Assembly: GCA_026390735.1 (NCBI GenBank)
Contig: JAPLFJ010000004.1
Location: forward strand, 1 to 64,000
DNA length: 64,000 nucleotides
Origin: Ignavibacteriota bacterium
GTDB lineage: Bacteria > Bacteroidota > Ignavibacteria > Tepidaquicellales > Tepidaquicellaceae
Direction: 5' to 3'
Each line of letters begins with the position of its first letter. Position 1 is the stretch's first letter. Shown piece after piece: positions 1 to 9,187 of this stretch. The notes under the pieces are model-generated. The model was not told the DNA's origin and searched no databases. It was given only the letters and a program-made list of their open reading frames with translations. The position numbers and the translations under genes were made by a program.

Positions 1-46
1 AGAAACCATAAATTAGCCGAAAGAAAGCGTTTTGTTTTTTTTTCGC

Positions 47-66
47 CTTCCCCCCTAGGGGGGAAG
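47..66. repeat. perfect 20-bp palindrome
   Basis: Six C and six G flank a central TA, with CTT/AAG arms, so the 20 bases read identically on both strands. Pyrimidine/purine tracts on either side (AAAGAAAG near 21-28 and CTTTCTTTC near 73-82) could extend the stem imperfectly. A T-run lies before it on the plus strand and none follows it on either strand, so it is not a standard intrinsic terminator. No gene is visible between here and position 260. Confidence 0.6.
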
Positions 67-259
67 AATGCTCTTTCTTTCTTCCTTAATTTAATAATTT
101 CTCTTTTAACCATTTACACATAATTTTTTACACTCCCTGAATAATTGCACATTTATCTGTGATTTTTAAAGATAGAATTGCTAAATTAATATTGTGATGT
201 TTTTTTATATTTACACAAAAAATTTTACACCCTCCTTGGATACGAGAAAATTTACTGTT

Positions 260-375
260 TTCAGGCACGTTCAGGTCCACTTCTCGTATGTTTCTCGTAT
301 GTTTCTCGTATGTTTCTCGTTCACCTTGCGCTCTAACTAGGCTCAAGATAGGCTTGAACCTCGTATATTCCTCGT
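260..375. repeat. 11-bp-period heptamer array A
   Basis: Read on the plus strand, heptamer cores begin at 260 (TTCAGGC), 270 (TTCAGGT), 281, 292, 303 and 314 (TTCTCGT four times), 325 (CTTGCGC), 336 (ACTAGGC), 347 (GATAGGC), 358 (ACCTCGT) and 369 (TCCTCGT). Apart from the first step (10 bp), every step is exactly 11 bp, leaving 4-bp spacers; ATGT is used three times and the others vary. A related TTCTCGC at 382 is two bases out of phase. Similar cores sit next to each other in blocks. One helical turn per unit would suit a protein binding along one face of the DNA, but that is inference. The rest of 1-535 shows no gene; the array lies beyond the end of the truncated metH-like gene. Confidence 0.75.
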
Positions 376-535
376 TCATGGTTCTCGCAAAACCGGATGG
401 ACGTATAAAATCTTACAGAAATATCTGTAATGGCAAAATCAGTGAAAATAATAGTATTATAAGTGAAGGGATAAATAATAGAAGGAAGAACAACCGTAAA
501 GATTGTCTGCCAGTGGATTTACTCAGTAGTTTTGT

Positions 536-2359
536 TTACTCGCCTACTTCTTCGAACTTGCGGTTGTCAAAGATTAAATCGGTTGCGAGCTGGCGTCCCT
601 TTTCGTCTATCTTGTATAAAGGCATTATTTTGCCTGCGTGTACTATCACCATATCAAGTCCTGCTTCTATTGCGTAATGAAGGAATACTGAGTTTAGCAC
701 GTGACGTATGTGTGGGCTGAGTCCGAAGGAACAGTTACTGAGTCCGAGTATTGTTTTGCACTTCGGCATTATCTTTTTTATTTCCGTGATTGCTTTGATG
801 GTGTTTATGCCGCTTTTACGAAGGTCTTCCTGACCTGAGCCGAGCGGAAATGTCAATGTATCGAAAATTAAATCTTCTTCACGGAAGTTGTGTTCCTTTG
901 CTGCGTGGTCGCGGATACGTTTTGCGATGGCGACTTTTTTATCTAGGTCGTATGCTTGTCCTTCTTCGTCAATTGAGAGTGCTACAACTGCTGCTCCATA
1001 GCGTTTTGCAAGTGCTAATATTTTGTCAGCTTTTACTGTGCCCTCTTCAAAGTTTATTGAGTTGATGATTGCACGTCCTGCATATAGTTTCAATGCTGTT
1101 TCTATTACGTTTACTTCCGTGGAGTCTATCATTAGCGGAAGAGTGACTGCTGTGTTGAATCGTTTTATCACTTCCGTCATATCACGGACTTCATCGCGTC
1201 CAACGTAAGCAACACAAATGTCGAGTATGTGTGCACCTTCTTTTACCTGTTCCTTGGCCATGTTTACCATTGCGTCATAGTCCTCTTTCTCAAGAAGGTT
1301 TTTGAACTGACGGGAACCGTTTGCGTTGCAGCGCTCCCCTACCAGCACTGGCGCAGGATCTATGGTCATCGTTGATATGCTGTACAGCGATGCAACGGAT
1401 GATGTGAATTCCCATTTTCTTTCTACAGGTGTGATGCGTTCAGATACTTCACTGAGTTTTCTGATGTGCTCTGCGTTTGTTCCGCAGCATCCGCCTACTA
1501 CTCTTACGCCGAAGTCTTTAACGAATAGTGTTGCCCACTTTTCCATTTCCTCGGGTGTAAGGTGGTAATGTGCTTTGCCGCTTACGTTTTCGGGTATTCC
1601 TGCGTTGGGCATACAGAATACATTCTTCGGTGAATTGTGACAGAGGTAACGGATGTTCTCTTCCATTTCCTTGGGTCCTGTTGCACAGTTCATTCCTATG
1701 ATATCAACGAGGTCGTATGGTTCAATGACTGTGAGTGCCGCTGATATGTCGGTACCCATAAGCATTGTACCCATTGTTTCGACTGTGACAGATACTATAA
1801 CAGGCAGTTTGCGTTTCTTATCTCGGAATAATCTGTCAGCTGCTGCTAGTGCGCATTTTATCTGAAGTAAATCCTGACAGGTTTCAATGCAGAATAAATC
1901 AACGCCGCCGTCGAATAAACCGCTCATCTGTCGGTAGTACGATTCTTCCATTTCGTCAAACGTTATATGTCCTAGAGAAGGAAGTTTCGTTGTTGGCCCT
2001 ATTGAACCGGCTACAAAGCGTGGTTTTATATTCGTGGAAAACTCTTTTGCAACAGATTTTGCAAGTTGTGCTGACTTTAAAGAAAGTTCGTAATCGAGAT
2101 TGGCAATGTTGTATTCGTTTAAAACTATTGAAGCAGTACCGAATGAATTCGTTTCTATAACATCAGCACCTGCTTCGAGAAAATATGAATGGAGTTTAGT
2201 AACAACTTCAGGTTTTGATACACATAGGTATTCGTTGCAGCCTTCAAGGTCTTTTCCTCCGAAATCGTCGGCTGTTAAACCGTACGTCTGCAGAGTTGAG
2301 CCCGTGGCACCGTCAAATACAAGTACTTTTTCTTTCAGCTGTTCTAAAAATGTCTTCAT
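536..2359 (-). CDS. metH: MetH-like protein with homocysteine and pterin domains only
   Basis: A 607-residue protein corresponding to the first two modules of cobalamin-dependent methionine synthase. Residues about 1-305 are the homocysteine S-methyltransferase barrel; the zinc-binding cysteines are visible as C225 (GMNCATGP) and C291/C292 (GGCCGT). Residues about 335-595 are the methyltetrahydrofolate (pterin) barrel with VGERCNANGSR, PLMIDSTEV and GLSNCSFGL. It stops just after this barrel, where full-length MetH (about 1,150-1,230 residues) continues into the cap, B12-binding and reactivation domains. No frame downstream (535 to 1) resumes those domains. It is either a natural two-module subunit needing a separate corrinoid protein or a truncated gene. 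metF, which makes its folate substrate, is at 55460-56413. Start ATG is clear. Confidence 0.85.
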   Translation of the reverse strand: MKTFLEQLKEKVLVFDGATGSTLQTYGLTADDFGGKDLEGCNEYLCVSKPEVVTKLHSYFLEAGADVIETNSFGTASIVLNEYNIANLDYELSLKSAQLAKSVAKEFSTNIKPRFVAGSIGPTTKLPSLGHITFDEMEESYYRQMSGLFDGGVDLFCIETCQDLLQIKCALAAADRLFRDKKRKLPVIVSVTVETMGTMLMGTDISAALTVIEPYDLVDIIGMNCATGPKEMEENIRYLCHNSPKNVFCMPNAGIPENVSGKAHYHLTPEEMEKWATLFVKDFGVRVVGGCCGTNAEHIRKLSEVSERITPVERKWEFTSSVASLYSISTMTIDPAPVLVGERCNANGSRQFKNLLEKEDYDAMVNMAKEQVKEGAHILDICVAYVGRDEVRDMTEVIKRFNTAVTLPLMIDSTEVNVIETALKLYAGRAIINSINFEEGTVKADKILALAKRYGAAVVALSIDEEGQAYDLDKKVAIAKRIRDHAAKEHNFREEDLIFDTLTFPLGSGQEDLRKSGINTIKAITEIKKIMPKCKTILGLSNCSFGLSPHIRHVLNSVFLHYAIEAGLDMVIVHAGKIMPLYKIDEKGRQLATDLIFDNRKFEEVGE

Positions 2360-2519
2360 GTATATTTATATAGTTATTAGTTTAAACAAAAATGGTTAAG
2401 AAAAGATTTCACCACTACGTCACTACGATTAATATGTAATATATAAATTAGAAAAATAAAGAAATATGGAAAAGGTTTCACGCTAATAGTTGTGAAGGCG
2501 AGAATAGAATATAAGAATT

Positions 2520-2548
2520 AAAAAAGCCCACGACTTTTATCGTGGGCT
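2520..2548 (-). terminator. intrinsic terminator after the first S46 peptidase gene
   Basis: A 9-bp perfect stem (2525-2533 with 2540-2548, loop of six) is followed on the minus strand by six T. It lies 36 bp past the stop codon of the S46 gene ending at 2584 and so closes the two-gene peptidase unit before the metH-like gene. Confidence 0.85.
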
Positions 2549-2583
2549 GTATTTTGAATCTTAACCTATTTTAAAATTACACT

Positions 2584-4662
2584 TTATTCAGTAAATAGTT
2601 TTCCCGAACGAAGTTCTTCAGCAAGTCTTTTCACTTTGTAAAGGTTTTTAATCACCTGAACCATTCCTTCAGAATCCAGAGATACTGTGTGAGGAACTTC
2701 GGTTGTGTAAATATAATTGTCGGATAAGCTTTCGATGTTGCCGTCGAATGCGAGTCCTACGATTTCACCGTCTTTATTGATGACAGGACTGCCTGAGTTT
2801 CCACCGATGATGTCGTTTGTGGAGATGAAATTGAACGCTGTTGATTTATCAAATTCCGCAGGCGGATTGATGAATCTTTCAGGTAATGTCCATGGATATT
2901 GTTTATCGAATGAATAGTATCTGTCGTAGTACCCATAGAAAGTGGTCTTTGGCGGTGCGATTGTTCCGTTATAATTGTAGCTTTTGATTACGCCGTCTGA
3001 AATTCTGAGTGTGAATGTTGCGTCAGGCGGAATGGTTGTATTGTATACTTCGAACGTTGCTCTGCCGATTAACTCTTTGTTTATGGTTGAGATGTTTCTT
3101 AATTCGTCTGACTTCTTCTTGATTTCAGTCATTCTTGCGTATGTTGCGAGTGAGAACTTAATGAACGGGTCGTTTGATTTAAGGATTGCATCGTTGCCCT
3201 GCGAAAGAAGAACTAATGCGCCGTCTTTTGTGGACAGAACTGATGAACCTGCGAGTGACTCGGGTGTACCTGATAAACATTTTATTCCTGCATTATCATT
3301 TCCGAGTTTCTTTGTGATTGCATCGAGTCTGAATTTTAACAATGCTTTGTCTAAATCTGCGTCGTAGTTTTTGTAGATTGCTTCTATTTTTGCAGCGTCG
3401 AGTGTTTCTTTGTTCATTGCTGCTGTAACGAGTTTATCTGCTGCAAGGAACTGTACTGACGATGTTCTTGCGTTGACTGAATATGAATATAATTCAGGAT
3501 AAATCTTGCTCATTTCTTTATTAGCGTTTGCGATTTCCTCCCAGGCTTTGCCATACTTCGATTTTAAAGTCGGGTTTGCGTCGATAGCTGTTCTTAAAGT
3601 TTTTTCGAAGTGCTTTTTCTTTGCCATTATGACAGGATCGTTCAAAGCTTTAATCATTCCGATGTAAACTTTCTGTGAGTTTGCCATCGAGAATAAAGTG
3701 TTGTTGAGTTCTTTTCCTTTTTCAGGATTCTTTGCGATGATGTCTGTGTATGTGTTTACGAGCATATCGAGCATATTTCTTACGTCCGATAATGAATAGT
3801 CTCTTGCGAATTCAAGCTGTGCGTATGTGTTTAGTCTTTCGGTTCTGCCTGGGTTTCCGATTACGAAAATAGGTTCACCGACTTTTGCACCGTTTGTGCT
3901 CCATTTGTAATAATGTTCTGTCTTTAAAGGCTTGCCTGTTTCGTCGTAGACTCTGAAGAATGTACAGTCGAGGTTGTATCTCGGGTACGTGAAGTTATCA
4001 GGGTCGCCGCCGAAGAATCCAGCCTGGTCTTCAGGTGCGAATACCAGACGGACGTCTGTGTATCTTTTGTAAACGTAGGCAGAGTATAATGCGCCGTTGT
4101 ACAGTGTTACTACCTGGCATCTTAAACCTGTTTCTGCTGCGACTCTCTTTTCGATTTCAGAAATCTTTGCAGTTTTGTTTGTGACTTTTTCGTCGTTTGT
4201 TTTTCCGAGTTCCATTGCTGTGTGAATTTCTTCGGTGACGTCAGTCATTTTTACTAACTGGTCGACGTAGAGATTCGGAACGGGTCTTTCGTCCTCGAGT
4301 TTCATAGCGAGGAAGCCGTTGTCGTGAAGGTTTTCACCGTCTTTTTCGACCTGTGAAACGGATTCACGTCCGCAGTGGTGGTTTGTCATTACGAGACCAT
4401 CACCTGAAACGAAAGATGAAGAACAGTATGAAGCAAATCTGATTGCCGACATACGTACATGGTCGAGCCATTCCTGTGTTGGTTTAAAACCATAAGTTTC
4501 ATTAAGGTAATCAACGGGCGGATAATCGAACGTCCACATTTTACCCATATCATACTTTGATGATTTTACTGTATCAAGATTAACACCGTAGTTTTGAGAA
4601 AAAGCAGAGCTTGTCCAGACTACTAATGCTAAGATGAAAATACTGAATATTTTCTTATACAT
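2584..4662 (-). CDS. secreted S46 family dipeptidyl-peptidase, full length
   Basis: Serine exopeptidase of family S46 (DPP7/DPP11 type), which releases dipeptides from peptide N-termini in the periplasm or at the cell surface. Residues 1-23 form a signal peptide ending AFSQ. The catalytic triad can be placed by family spacing: H96 in TNHHCG, D232 in RYNLDC and S623 in GGNSGSP. The residue 18 after the serine is glycine (G641, in LAFDGN); from memory, glycine there marks DPP7-like preference for hydrophobic P1 residues, while arginine marks Asp/Glu-specific DPP11. The 692-residue length is normal for the family (about 700-720). There is no T9SS C-terminal domain. A shorter paralogue lies 25 bp upstream on the same strand, so the two are probably co-transcribed. 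Confidence 0.93.
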   Translation of the reverse strand: MYKKIFSIFILALVVWTSSAFSQNYGVNLDTVKSSKYDMGKMWTFDYPPVDYLNETYGFKPTQEWLDHVRMSAIRFASYCSSSFVSGDGLVMTNHHCGRESVSQVEKDGENLHDNGFLAMKLEDERPVPNLYVDQLVKMTDVTEEIHTAMELGKTNDEKVTNKTAKISEIEKRVAAETGLRCQVVTLYNGALYSAYVYKRYTDVRLVFAPEDQAGFFGGDPDNFTYPRYNLDCTFFRVYDETGKPLKTEHYYKWSTNGAKVGEPIFVIGNPGRTERLNTYAQLEFARDYSLSDVRNMLDMLVNTYTDIIAKNPEKGKELNNTLFSMANSQKVYIGMIKALNDPVIMAKKKHFEKTLRTAIDANPTLKSKYGKAWEEIANANKEMSKIYPELYSYSVNARTSSVQFLAADKLVTAAMNKETLDAAKIEAIYKNYDADLDKALLKFRLDAITKKLGNDNAGIKCLSGTPESLAGSSVLSTKDGALVLLSQGNDAILKSNDPFIKFSLATYARMTEIKKKSDELRNISTINKELIGRATFEVYNTTIPPDATFTLRISDGVIKSYNYNGTIAPPKTTFYGYYDRYYSFDKQYPWTLPERFINPPAEFDKSTAFNFISTNDIIGGNSGSPVINKDGEIVGLAFDGNIESLSDNYIYTTEVPHTVSLDSEGMVQVIKNLYKVKRLAEELRSGKLFTE

Positions 4663-4687
4663 ATCTTTTAAAGTGTATTTATAAAAA

Positions 4688-6427
4688 TTAGTTATTTGTT
4701 ATCTTTCCGTTTATTAGTTCAGAACCGATACGCTTTAACAGATACATATCGTTTATTGCTTCAAGAAGACCTCTTGAGTCAACAGAAACAGTTGTAGGTA
4801 CTTCATCTGTGTAGATGAATTCACCGGGCATACTTTCTATGTTGCCATCAAAAACAAGTCCAACTATTTCTGCGTTCTTGTTTATCATCGGGCTTCCTGA
4901 ATTACCGCCGATGATATCATTTGTTGAGATAAAATTGAACGGTGTACCGAAATCAAAATCTGCAGGCGGTTTTAGCCATCTGTCTGCAAGTGACCACGGG
5001 TCTTTTTTATCAAAAGAGTAATACCTGTCAAGGAACCCAAAGAACGTCGTATGGGCAGGTGCCGTTGTACCGTTGTAGTTGTAACTTTTAATCACACCGT
5101 CTGATATCCTGAGCGTAAATGTTGCATCCGGCGGTATTGAAGTACCATAAACATCATATATAGCACGTCCTAAAATCTGGTTATAGTATTCTTCTTTAGC
5201 ACCTAATTCCTGTAATTTTGTATACAAAGTTCTGAAACCGTTCCCCTTATACTTTTCGTAAATTTCTCGCTTTTGTTTCACTAAATTTGCAATATCGTTC
5301 CAGACATTGCCATATTTTGCTTTTAATTTAGGGTTTGAGTCAACTGAAGCCCTGAATTTCTTCTCAAAATCTCTTTTTCTTGCCATTAAAACGCCGTCGT
5401 TAAGACCTTTTAAGGTACCAACGAAGACTTTCTGACTGTTTGTGTATTCGAATAATGTGTTATTAAGTTCTTTTTCTTTGTCAGGGTTTTCTGAAATGAC
5501 TCTTCTTAAACTATCGACAAAGTTGTTTATGTATCCGAGGATTAACGGGTCTGAGATGTCTCTCTTGAATTCAAGCTGTGATACTGTTAAGAGTCTTGAA
5601 GTTGAACCAGGGTTTCCGACTACAAATATAGGTTCACCGGCATCTGCACCTGCATTGCTCCATTTGAAGAAGTTTGTAACTTTAAGTGGATTACCGTTTT
5701 CATCGTAAACTCTGAAGAATGTGCAGTCTAAATTGTACCTTGGGTATGTAAAGTTATCAGGGTCGCCGCCAAAGAATCCTGCTTGGTCTTCCGGTGCAAA
5801 TACTAATCTGACGTCGTTGTATCTTTTATAAATGTACGCTGAGTAGACACCACCATTGTACAAAGTGACTACCTGACAGATTATGCTCTTACCTTCTTTG
5901 TATCTGCCTTTGATTTCTCTTATCTTATTTTCTTTGAATTCGTCTTTTTCTTCAAGGTCTTTACCTTTATCAATTTCCGACTGGATTTCTTTTGTAACGT
6001 CAACGATTTTTATTAGTTGCTCTACAAACAATCCCTTAACAGGTCTTTCATCTTCAATCTTCATTGCCGTGAAACCGTCTTTATGTAAATCTTCACCTTC
6101 TTTCTGTACAAGTGAAACAGATTCGCGTCCGCAATGGTGATTTGTCATAACCAGACCGTCTGCCGAAACGAAGGATGCGGAACAGTAATCTGCAAACCTG
6201 AGGGCTGACATTCTGACATTATCGAGCCATTCCTGCGTGGGCCTGAATCCGTATGCCGACTGGAAATAATCAAGTGGCGGAAAATCAAATGTCCACATTT
6301 TACCATTGTCAAACTTCTGCGCTTTAACTGTATCAAGGTTTACACCATAAGTGACCTGAGAATAAACATAAACAGGCGTTAATAGTACAAATAATACGAG
6401 TATTAATTTTTTGAAATCATTCTTCAT
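4688..6427 (-). CDS. secreted S46 family peptidase, short paralogue
   Basis: Paralogue of the neighbouring S46 peptidase, with a signal peptide (residues 1-24, ending VYSQ) and an intact triad: H98 in TNHHCG, D234 in RYNLDC and S510 in GGNSGSP. The specificity position is again glycine (G528, in FDGN), so DPP7-like. At 579 residues it is 113 shorter than its partner. Alignment by eye puts the whole difference in one block: both share KYG..W..IAN, then this copy jumps to a short linker and rejoins at GRAIYDVYG..IPPDATFTLRISDG. The missing segment corresponds to part of the alpha-helical domain that in S46 enzymes covers the active-site cleft. The frame is open throughout, so this is a domain deletion rather than decay. 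Confidence 0.92.
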   Translation of the reverse strand: MKNDFKKLILVLFVLLTPVYVYSQVTYGVNLDTVKAQKFDNGKMWTFDFPPLDYFQSAYGFRPTQEWLDNVRMSALRFADYCSASFVSADGLVMTNHHCGRESVSLVQKEGEDLHKDGFTAMKIEDERPVKGLFVEQLIKIVDVTKEIQSEIDKGKDLEEKDEFKENKIREIKGRYKEGKSIICQVVTLYNGGVYSAYIYKRYNDVRLVFAPEDQAGFFGGDPDNFTYPRYNLDCTFFRVYDENGNPLKVTNFFKWSNAGADAGEPIFVVGNPGSTSRLLTVSQLEFKRDISDPLILGYINNFVDSLRRVISENPDKEKELNNTLFEYTNSQKVFVGTLKGLNDGVLMARKRDFEKKFRASVDSNPKLKAKYGNVWNDIANLVKQKREIYEKYKGNGFRTLYTKLQELGAKEEYYNQILGRAIYDVYGTSIPPDATFTLRISDGVIKSYNYNGTTAPAHTTFFGFLDRYYSFDKKDPWSLADRWLKPPADFDFGTPFNFISTNDIIGGNSGSPMINKNAEIVGLVFDGNIESMPGEFIYTDEVPTTVSVDSRGLLEAINDMYLLKRIGSELINGKITNN

Positions 6428-6492
6428 AGCAATATTTAATTTTTGTATAATTTATGCATAAAGATTGCTATTCTATGTAACTTTTTCAATCT

Positions 6493-6522
6493 AAAAAGGA
6501 ACGGAGCAAAATGCTCCGTTCC
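6493..6522 (-). terminator. intrinsic terminator after ftsZ
   Basis: An 11-bp perfect stem (6498-6508 with 6512-6522, loop AAA/TTT) is followed on the minus strand by five T (6493-6497). It sits between the ftsZ stop (6598) and the start of the S46 gene (6427), so it marks the end of the division and cell-wall cluster. Confidence 0.88.
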
Positions 6523-6597
6523 CTTCTTGCTGTTGTCTCATCGGCAGATAGAAACAACAACTTCATCCAATATATTCAAAAAAACTTCTCTATATAA

Positions 6598-7836
6598 TTA
6601 ATCCAGAGACCGCCTTAAAAATGCCGGAGGATCTACATCTTTAAGGTCGTTTTCACCAAAGAACTTGTTCTTTGTCTTCTTAAAGTTGTAAGCTTCCTTT
6701 TCGCTTAAATCATCGTTAAATTTGTCTTCGCCGCTGAACTTTCTCCTTAGTACTGCAGGCTTGTCAAGTTCACCTATATTTTCAGGAATCTTATCAAGAT
6801 GCCCTTCCTGAATTGTGTCTATTCCTATAACGTTTCGGTATACCTTTTCAGTTTCAGGTTCTGACTTTGCAACTTCATCTTTTCTGAATCCTGTTGCGAT
6901 TACTGTAACCATTACTTCGTCATCCATTTCCTTGTCGTCCATAAGTCCGAAAATGTAGTTTGCTTTTTCTCCGACTGCTTCCTGTACCTGTGAGTTGATA
7001 ACATCGATTTCATCGAACCCGATATTGCCGTCTGATGCGATATTAACCAGAACGTTCTTTGCGCCTGTGATGTTAATGTTTTCAAGAATCGGATTTGAGA
7101 GTGCCTCGCTGACGGCTTTCATTGCTCTGCCTTCGCCGTTTGCGATACCCGTACCGATGATGGCGTCACCTGTGTTCTTCATCGTTGTCTTTACGTCTGC
7201 AAAGTCTACATTGATTTCGCCTGTCTTTGTGATAATCTGCGAAATACCTTTTGTTGCGTTGTAAAGAACTATGTTTGCGAGTGCCAGTGCCTGATTTTTT
7301 GTTGCTCTGTCAGGTATCAGTTCTCTGATTCTTTCGTTAGGAATAACAATTAAACTGTCAACTTCCTTCTTGAGTTTATCGATACCATCAAGAGCTGAGT
7401 TCATTCTTGGCTTGCCTTCAAAAATAAACGGCTTTGTGACGATAGAAACAACAAGTATGTCCAGGCTTCTTGCAATCTTTGCAACGAGCGGTGAGGCTCC
7501 TGTGCCTGTTCCGCCTCCCATACCAGCAGTGATGAATACCATATCACTTCCTGTTAATGCACGGGTTATTTCGTCCCTGCTTTCTTCGGCAGCTTTATCG
7601 CCTAATGCAGTATTGGCTCCTGTTCCAAGTCCCTTTGTAATGTTTTTTCCTATCTGTATCTTAATATCAGCTTTACTGATTTCCAGTGACTGTAAATCAG
7701 TGTTAATCGCTATAAATTCTACGCCTTCAATACCTTTGTCGACCATAGAATTAAGTATGTTTCCACCGCCACCACCTACACCAACTACTTTAATCTTTGC
7801 GCCGTTCGATTCGTTCGGTAATAATTGAATGCTCAT
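6598..7836 (-). CDS. ftsZ: cell division GTPase FtsZ
   Basis: Tubulin-like GTPase that polymerises into the Z-ring at midcell. The nucleotide-binding signature GGGTGTG is at residues 107-113, preceded by the N-terminal glycine-rich VGVGGGGGN at 18-26 and the NTD at 45-47. Residues to about 320 are the globular core. A variable charged linker follows, then the conserved C-terminal peptide DPPAFLRRSLD, which in other bacteria binds FtsA and other Z-ring partners. It is the last gene of the dcw cluster, 58 bp after ftsA, and is followed by a strong terminator. Length 412 is normal. Confidence 0.98.
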   Translation of the reverse strand: MSIQLLPNESNGAKIKVVGVGGGGGNILNSMVDKGIEGVEFIAINTDLQSLEISKADIKIQIGKNITKGLGTGANTALGDKAAEESRDEITRALTGSDMVFITAGMGGGTGTGASPLVAKIARSLDILVVSIVTKPFIFEGKPRMNSALDGIDKLKKEVDSLIVIPNERIRELIPDRATKNQALALANIVLYNATKGISQIITKTGEINVDFADVKTTMKNTGDAIIGTGIANGEGRAMKAVSEALSNPILENINITGAKNVLVNIASDGNIGFDEIDVINSQVQEAVGEKANYIFGLMDDKEMDDEVMVTVIATGFRKDEVAKSEPETEKVYRNVIGIDTIQEGHLDKIPENIGELDKPAVLRRKFSGEDKFNDDLSEKEAYNFKKTKNKFFGENDLKDVDPPAFLRRSLD

Positions 7837-7894
7837 TTGTTTACCCTTTCAAATTAATTTATAATTATTATTTTTAATAAATTTTATGTTTGTA

Positions 7895-9181
7895 TTATAG
7901 TTCATCAAACCAGGTTTTGACTTTTACTAATAAACCTTTTATTGATACATCTGACTTGTCCGATACCTTTTTTCCTTTTGTTCCCATCGGAATTTTATCG
8001 GTACTGTCCATTGTTCTTGCCCTGTGGAGTATGAGTCCCACACCTGTTGCGTATATAGGGCTTTCAACTTCTTTCGACAGTCCGCCGGAAAGACCGCGTG
8101 GTAAACCAAGGTTTACTTCCATACCGAGAATTTCTTCTGCTAATTCTTTTGTTCCTTTTATGAGTGAGCCGCCGCCTGTTACGACTACTCCTGCAGGAAG
8201 TTCGTGCATTATCTGTGAATTCTTTAATTCTATTGCTGCGAGTTCAAAGATGTCCTGCATTCTTGCCTGAATGATTCTTGCAAGAATACTTTTTCTTGTT
8301 CTTTTTGGGATTTTTCTGCTGATTGATTCTATAAGTATATCATCGTCGTTCAGTATTTCTGAAACTGTAGCAAAGCCATATTCTCTTTTTATTCTTTCCG
8401 CTTCTTCTTCTGATATGCCGAGTGTTTCATAGATATCTTTTGTTACTAGACTTCCTGCAATACCGATGCCTGCAGTGTATTTTAACACACCCTTCTTAAA
8501 TACTGCGATATCTGTAGTCCCGCCGCCGATGTCTATCATTGCAACACCGACTTTCTTTTCACCTTCTTCGAGAACTGCGTATGAAGAGGCTATTGGTTCG
8601 AGGACTATGTCATCGATTTCAACTCCGCAGCTTCTTACGCAATTTGATAAATCGTCAATCGAAGAAACTAAGCAGGTGATGATGTTCATCTTTGCTTCGA
8701 GCCTTACGCCGAACATTCCTACAGGTGATTCATAGATTCCGTCTTTGCCGTCTATATTATACTCCTGCGGAATGACGGAAATGATTTGTGTATCCGAAGG
8801 AATTTTAATTAAACTTGCCTGCTCTCTTAACCTGACTATATCGTCTTCCTGTATTACGCGGTCAGGGTTCTGAATACCTATGATTGTTGATGTCTGAATA
8901 CATCTTATGTGATGTCCTGCAATACCTACGGAAACAGACTTAATCTGAATCCCTGAATTTAATTCTGCCTGGTCAAGTGCTACTTTAATAGAATCAATCG
9001 TCTTTTGAGGATTTACAACTATACCTCTGTTTAAACCTTCAGAGGCAGCTTTCCCCACACCAATGATATCTATCTGACCGTTTGCTTTTTTATGAGCAAC
9101 AATCACGCATATCTTGGTCGTTCCTACGTCTAGACCTACAATAATCTCGTCTTCAATGCCTTTGCTTTTTTTACTTTTCAT
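7895..9181 (-). CDS. ftsA: cell division protein FtsA
   Basis: Actin-like ATPase that tethers FtsZ filaments to the membrane and recruits late division proteins. The phosphate-1 loop is VGLDVGTTKICV at about residues 15-26. The SHS2/1C subdomain follows (SVSVGIAGHHI), then phosphate-2 VAMIDIGGGTTDIAVF at about 213-228 and the adenosine loop VVTGGGSLIKG. The C-terminal WFDEL may form the short amphipathic membrane anchor, although it is very short. The gene lies 6 bp after ftsQ in the usual ftsQ-ftsA-ftsZ order. Length 428 is typical. Confidence 0.97.
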   Translation of the reverse strand: MKSKKSKGIEDEIIVGLDVGTTKICVIVAHKKANGQIDIIGVGKAASEGLNRGIVVNPQKTIDSIKVALDQAELNSGIQIKSVSVGIAGHHIRCIQTSTIIGIQNPDRVIQEDDIVRLREQASLIKIPSDTQIISVIPQEYNIDGKDGIYESPVGMFGVRLEAKMNIITCLVSSIDDLSNCVRSCGVEIDDIVLEPIASSYAVLEEGEKKVGVAMIDIGGGTTDIAVFKKGVLKYTAGIGIAGSLVTKDIYETLGISEEEAERIKREYGFATVSEILNDDDILIESISRKIPKRTRKSILARIIQARMQDIFELAAIELKNSQIMHELPAGVVVTGGGSLIKGTKELAEEILGMEVNLGLPRGLSGGLSKEVESPIYATGVGLILHRARTMDSTDKIPMGTKGKKVSDKSDVSIKGLLVKVKTWFDEL

Positions 9182-9187
9182 ATTGTA

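Noticed and set aside
47-66. palindrome considered as a terminator
   Set aside because: No T-run follows the stem on either strand; the T-run lies on the wrong side.
128-379. 83-codon minus-strand frame across array A
   Set aside because: Its composition is explained by the 11-bp repeats and AT-rich DNA; it has no start context and no recognisable domain.
260-388. array A considered as a CRISPR array
   Set aside because: Units are 7 bp with 4-bp spacers and there are no cas genes in the window.
2360-2519. SAM or cobalamin riboswitch upstream of the metH-like gene
   Set aside because: No B12-box or SAM-box motif and no expression-platform hairpin is visible in the 160 bp.
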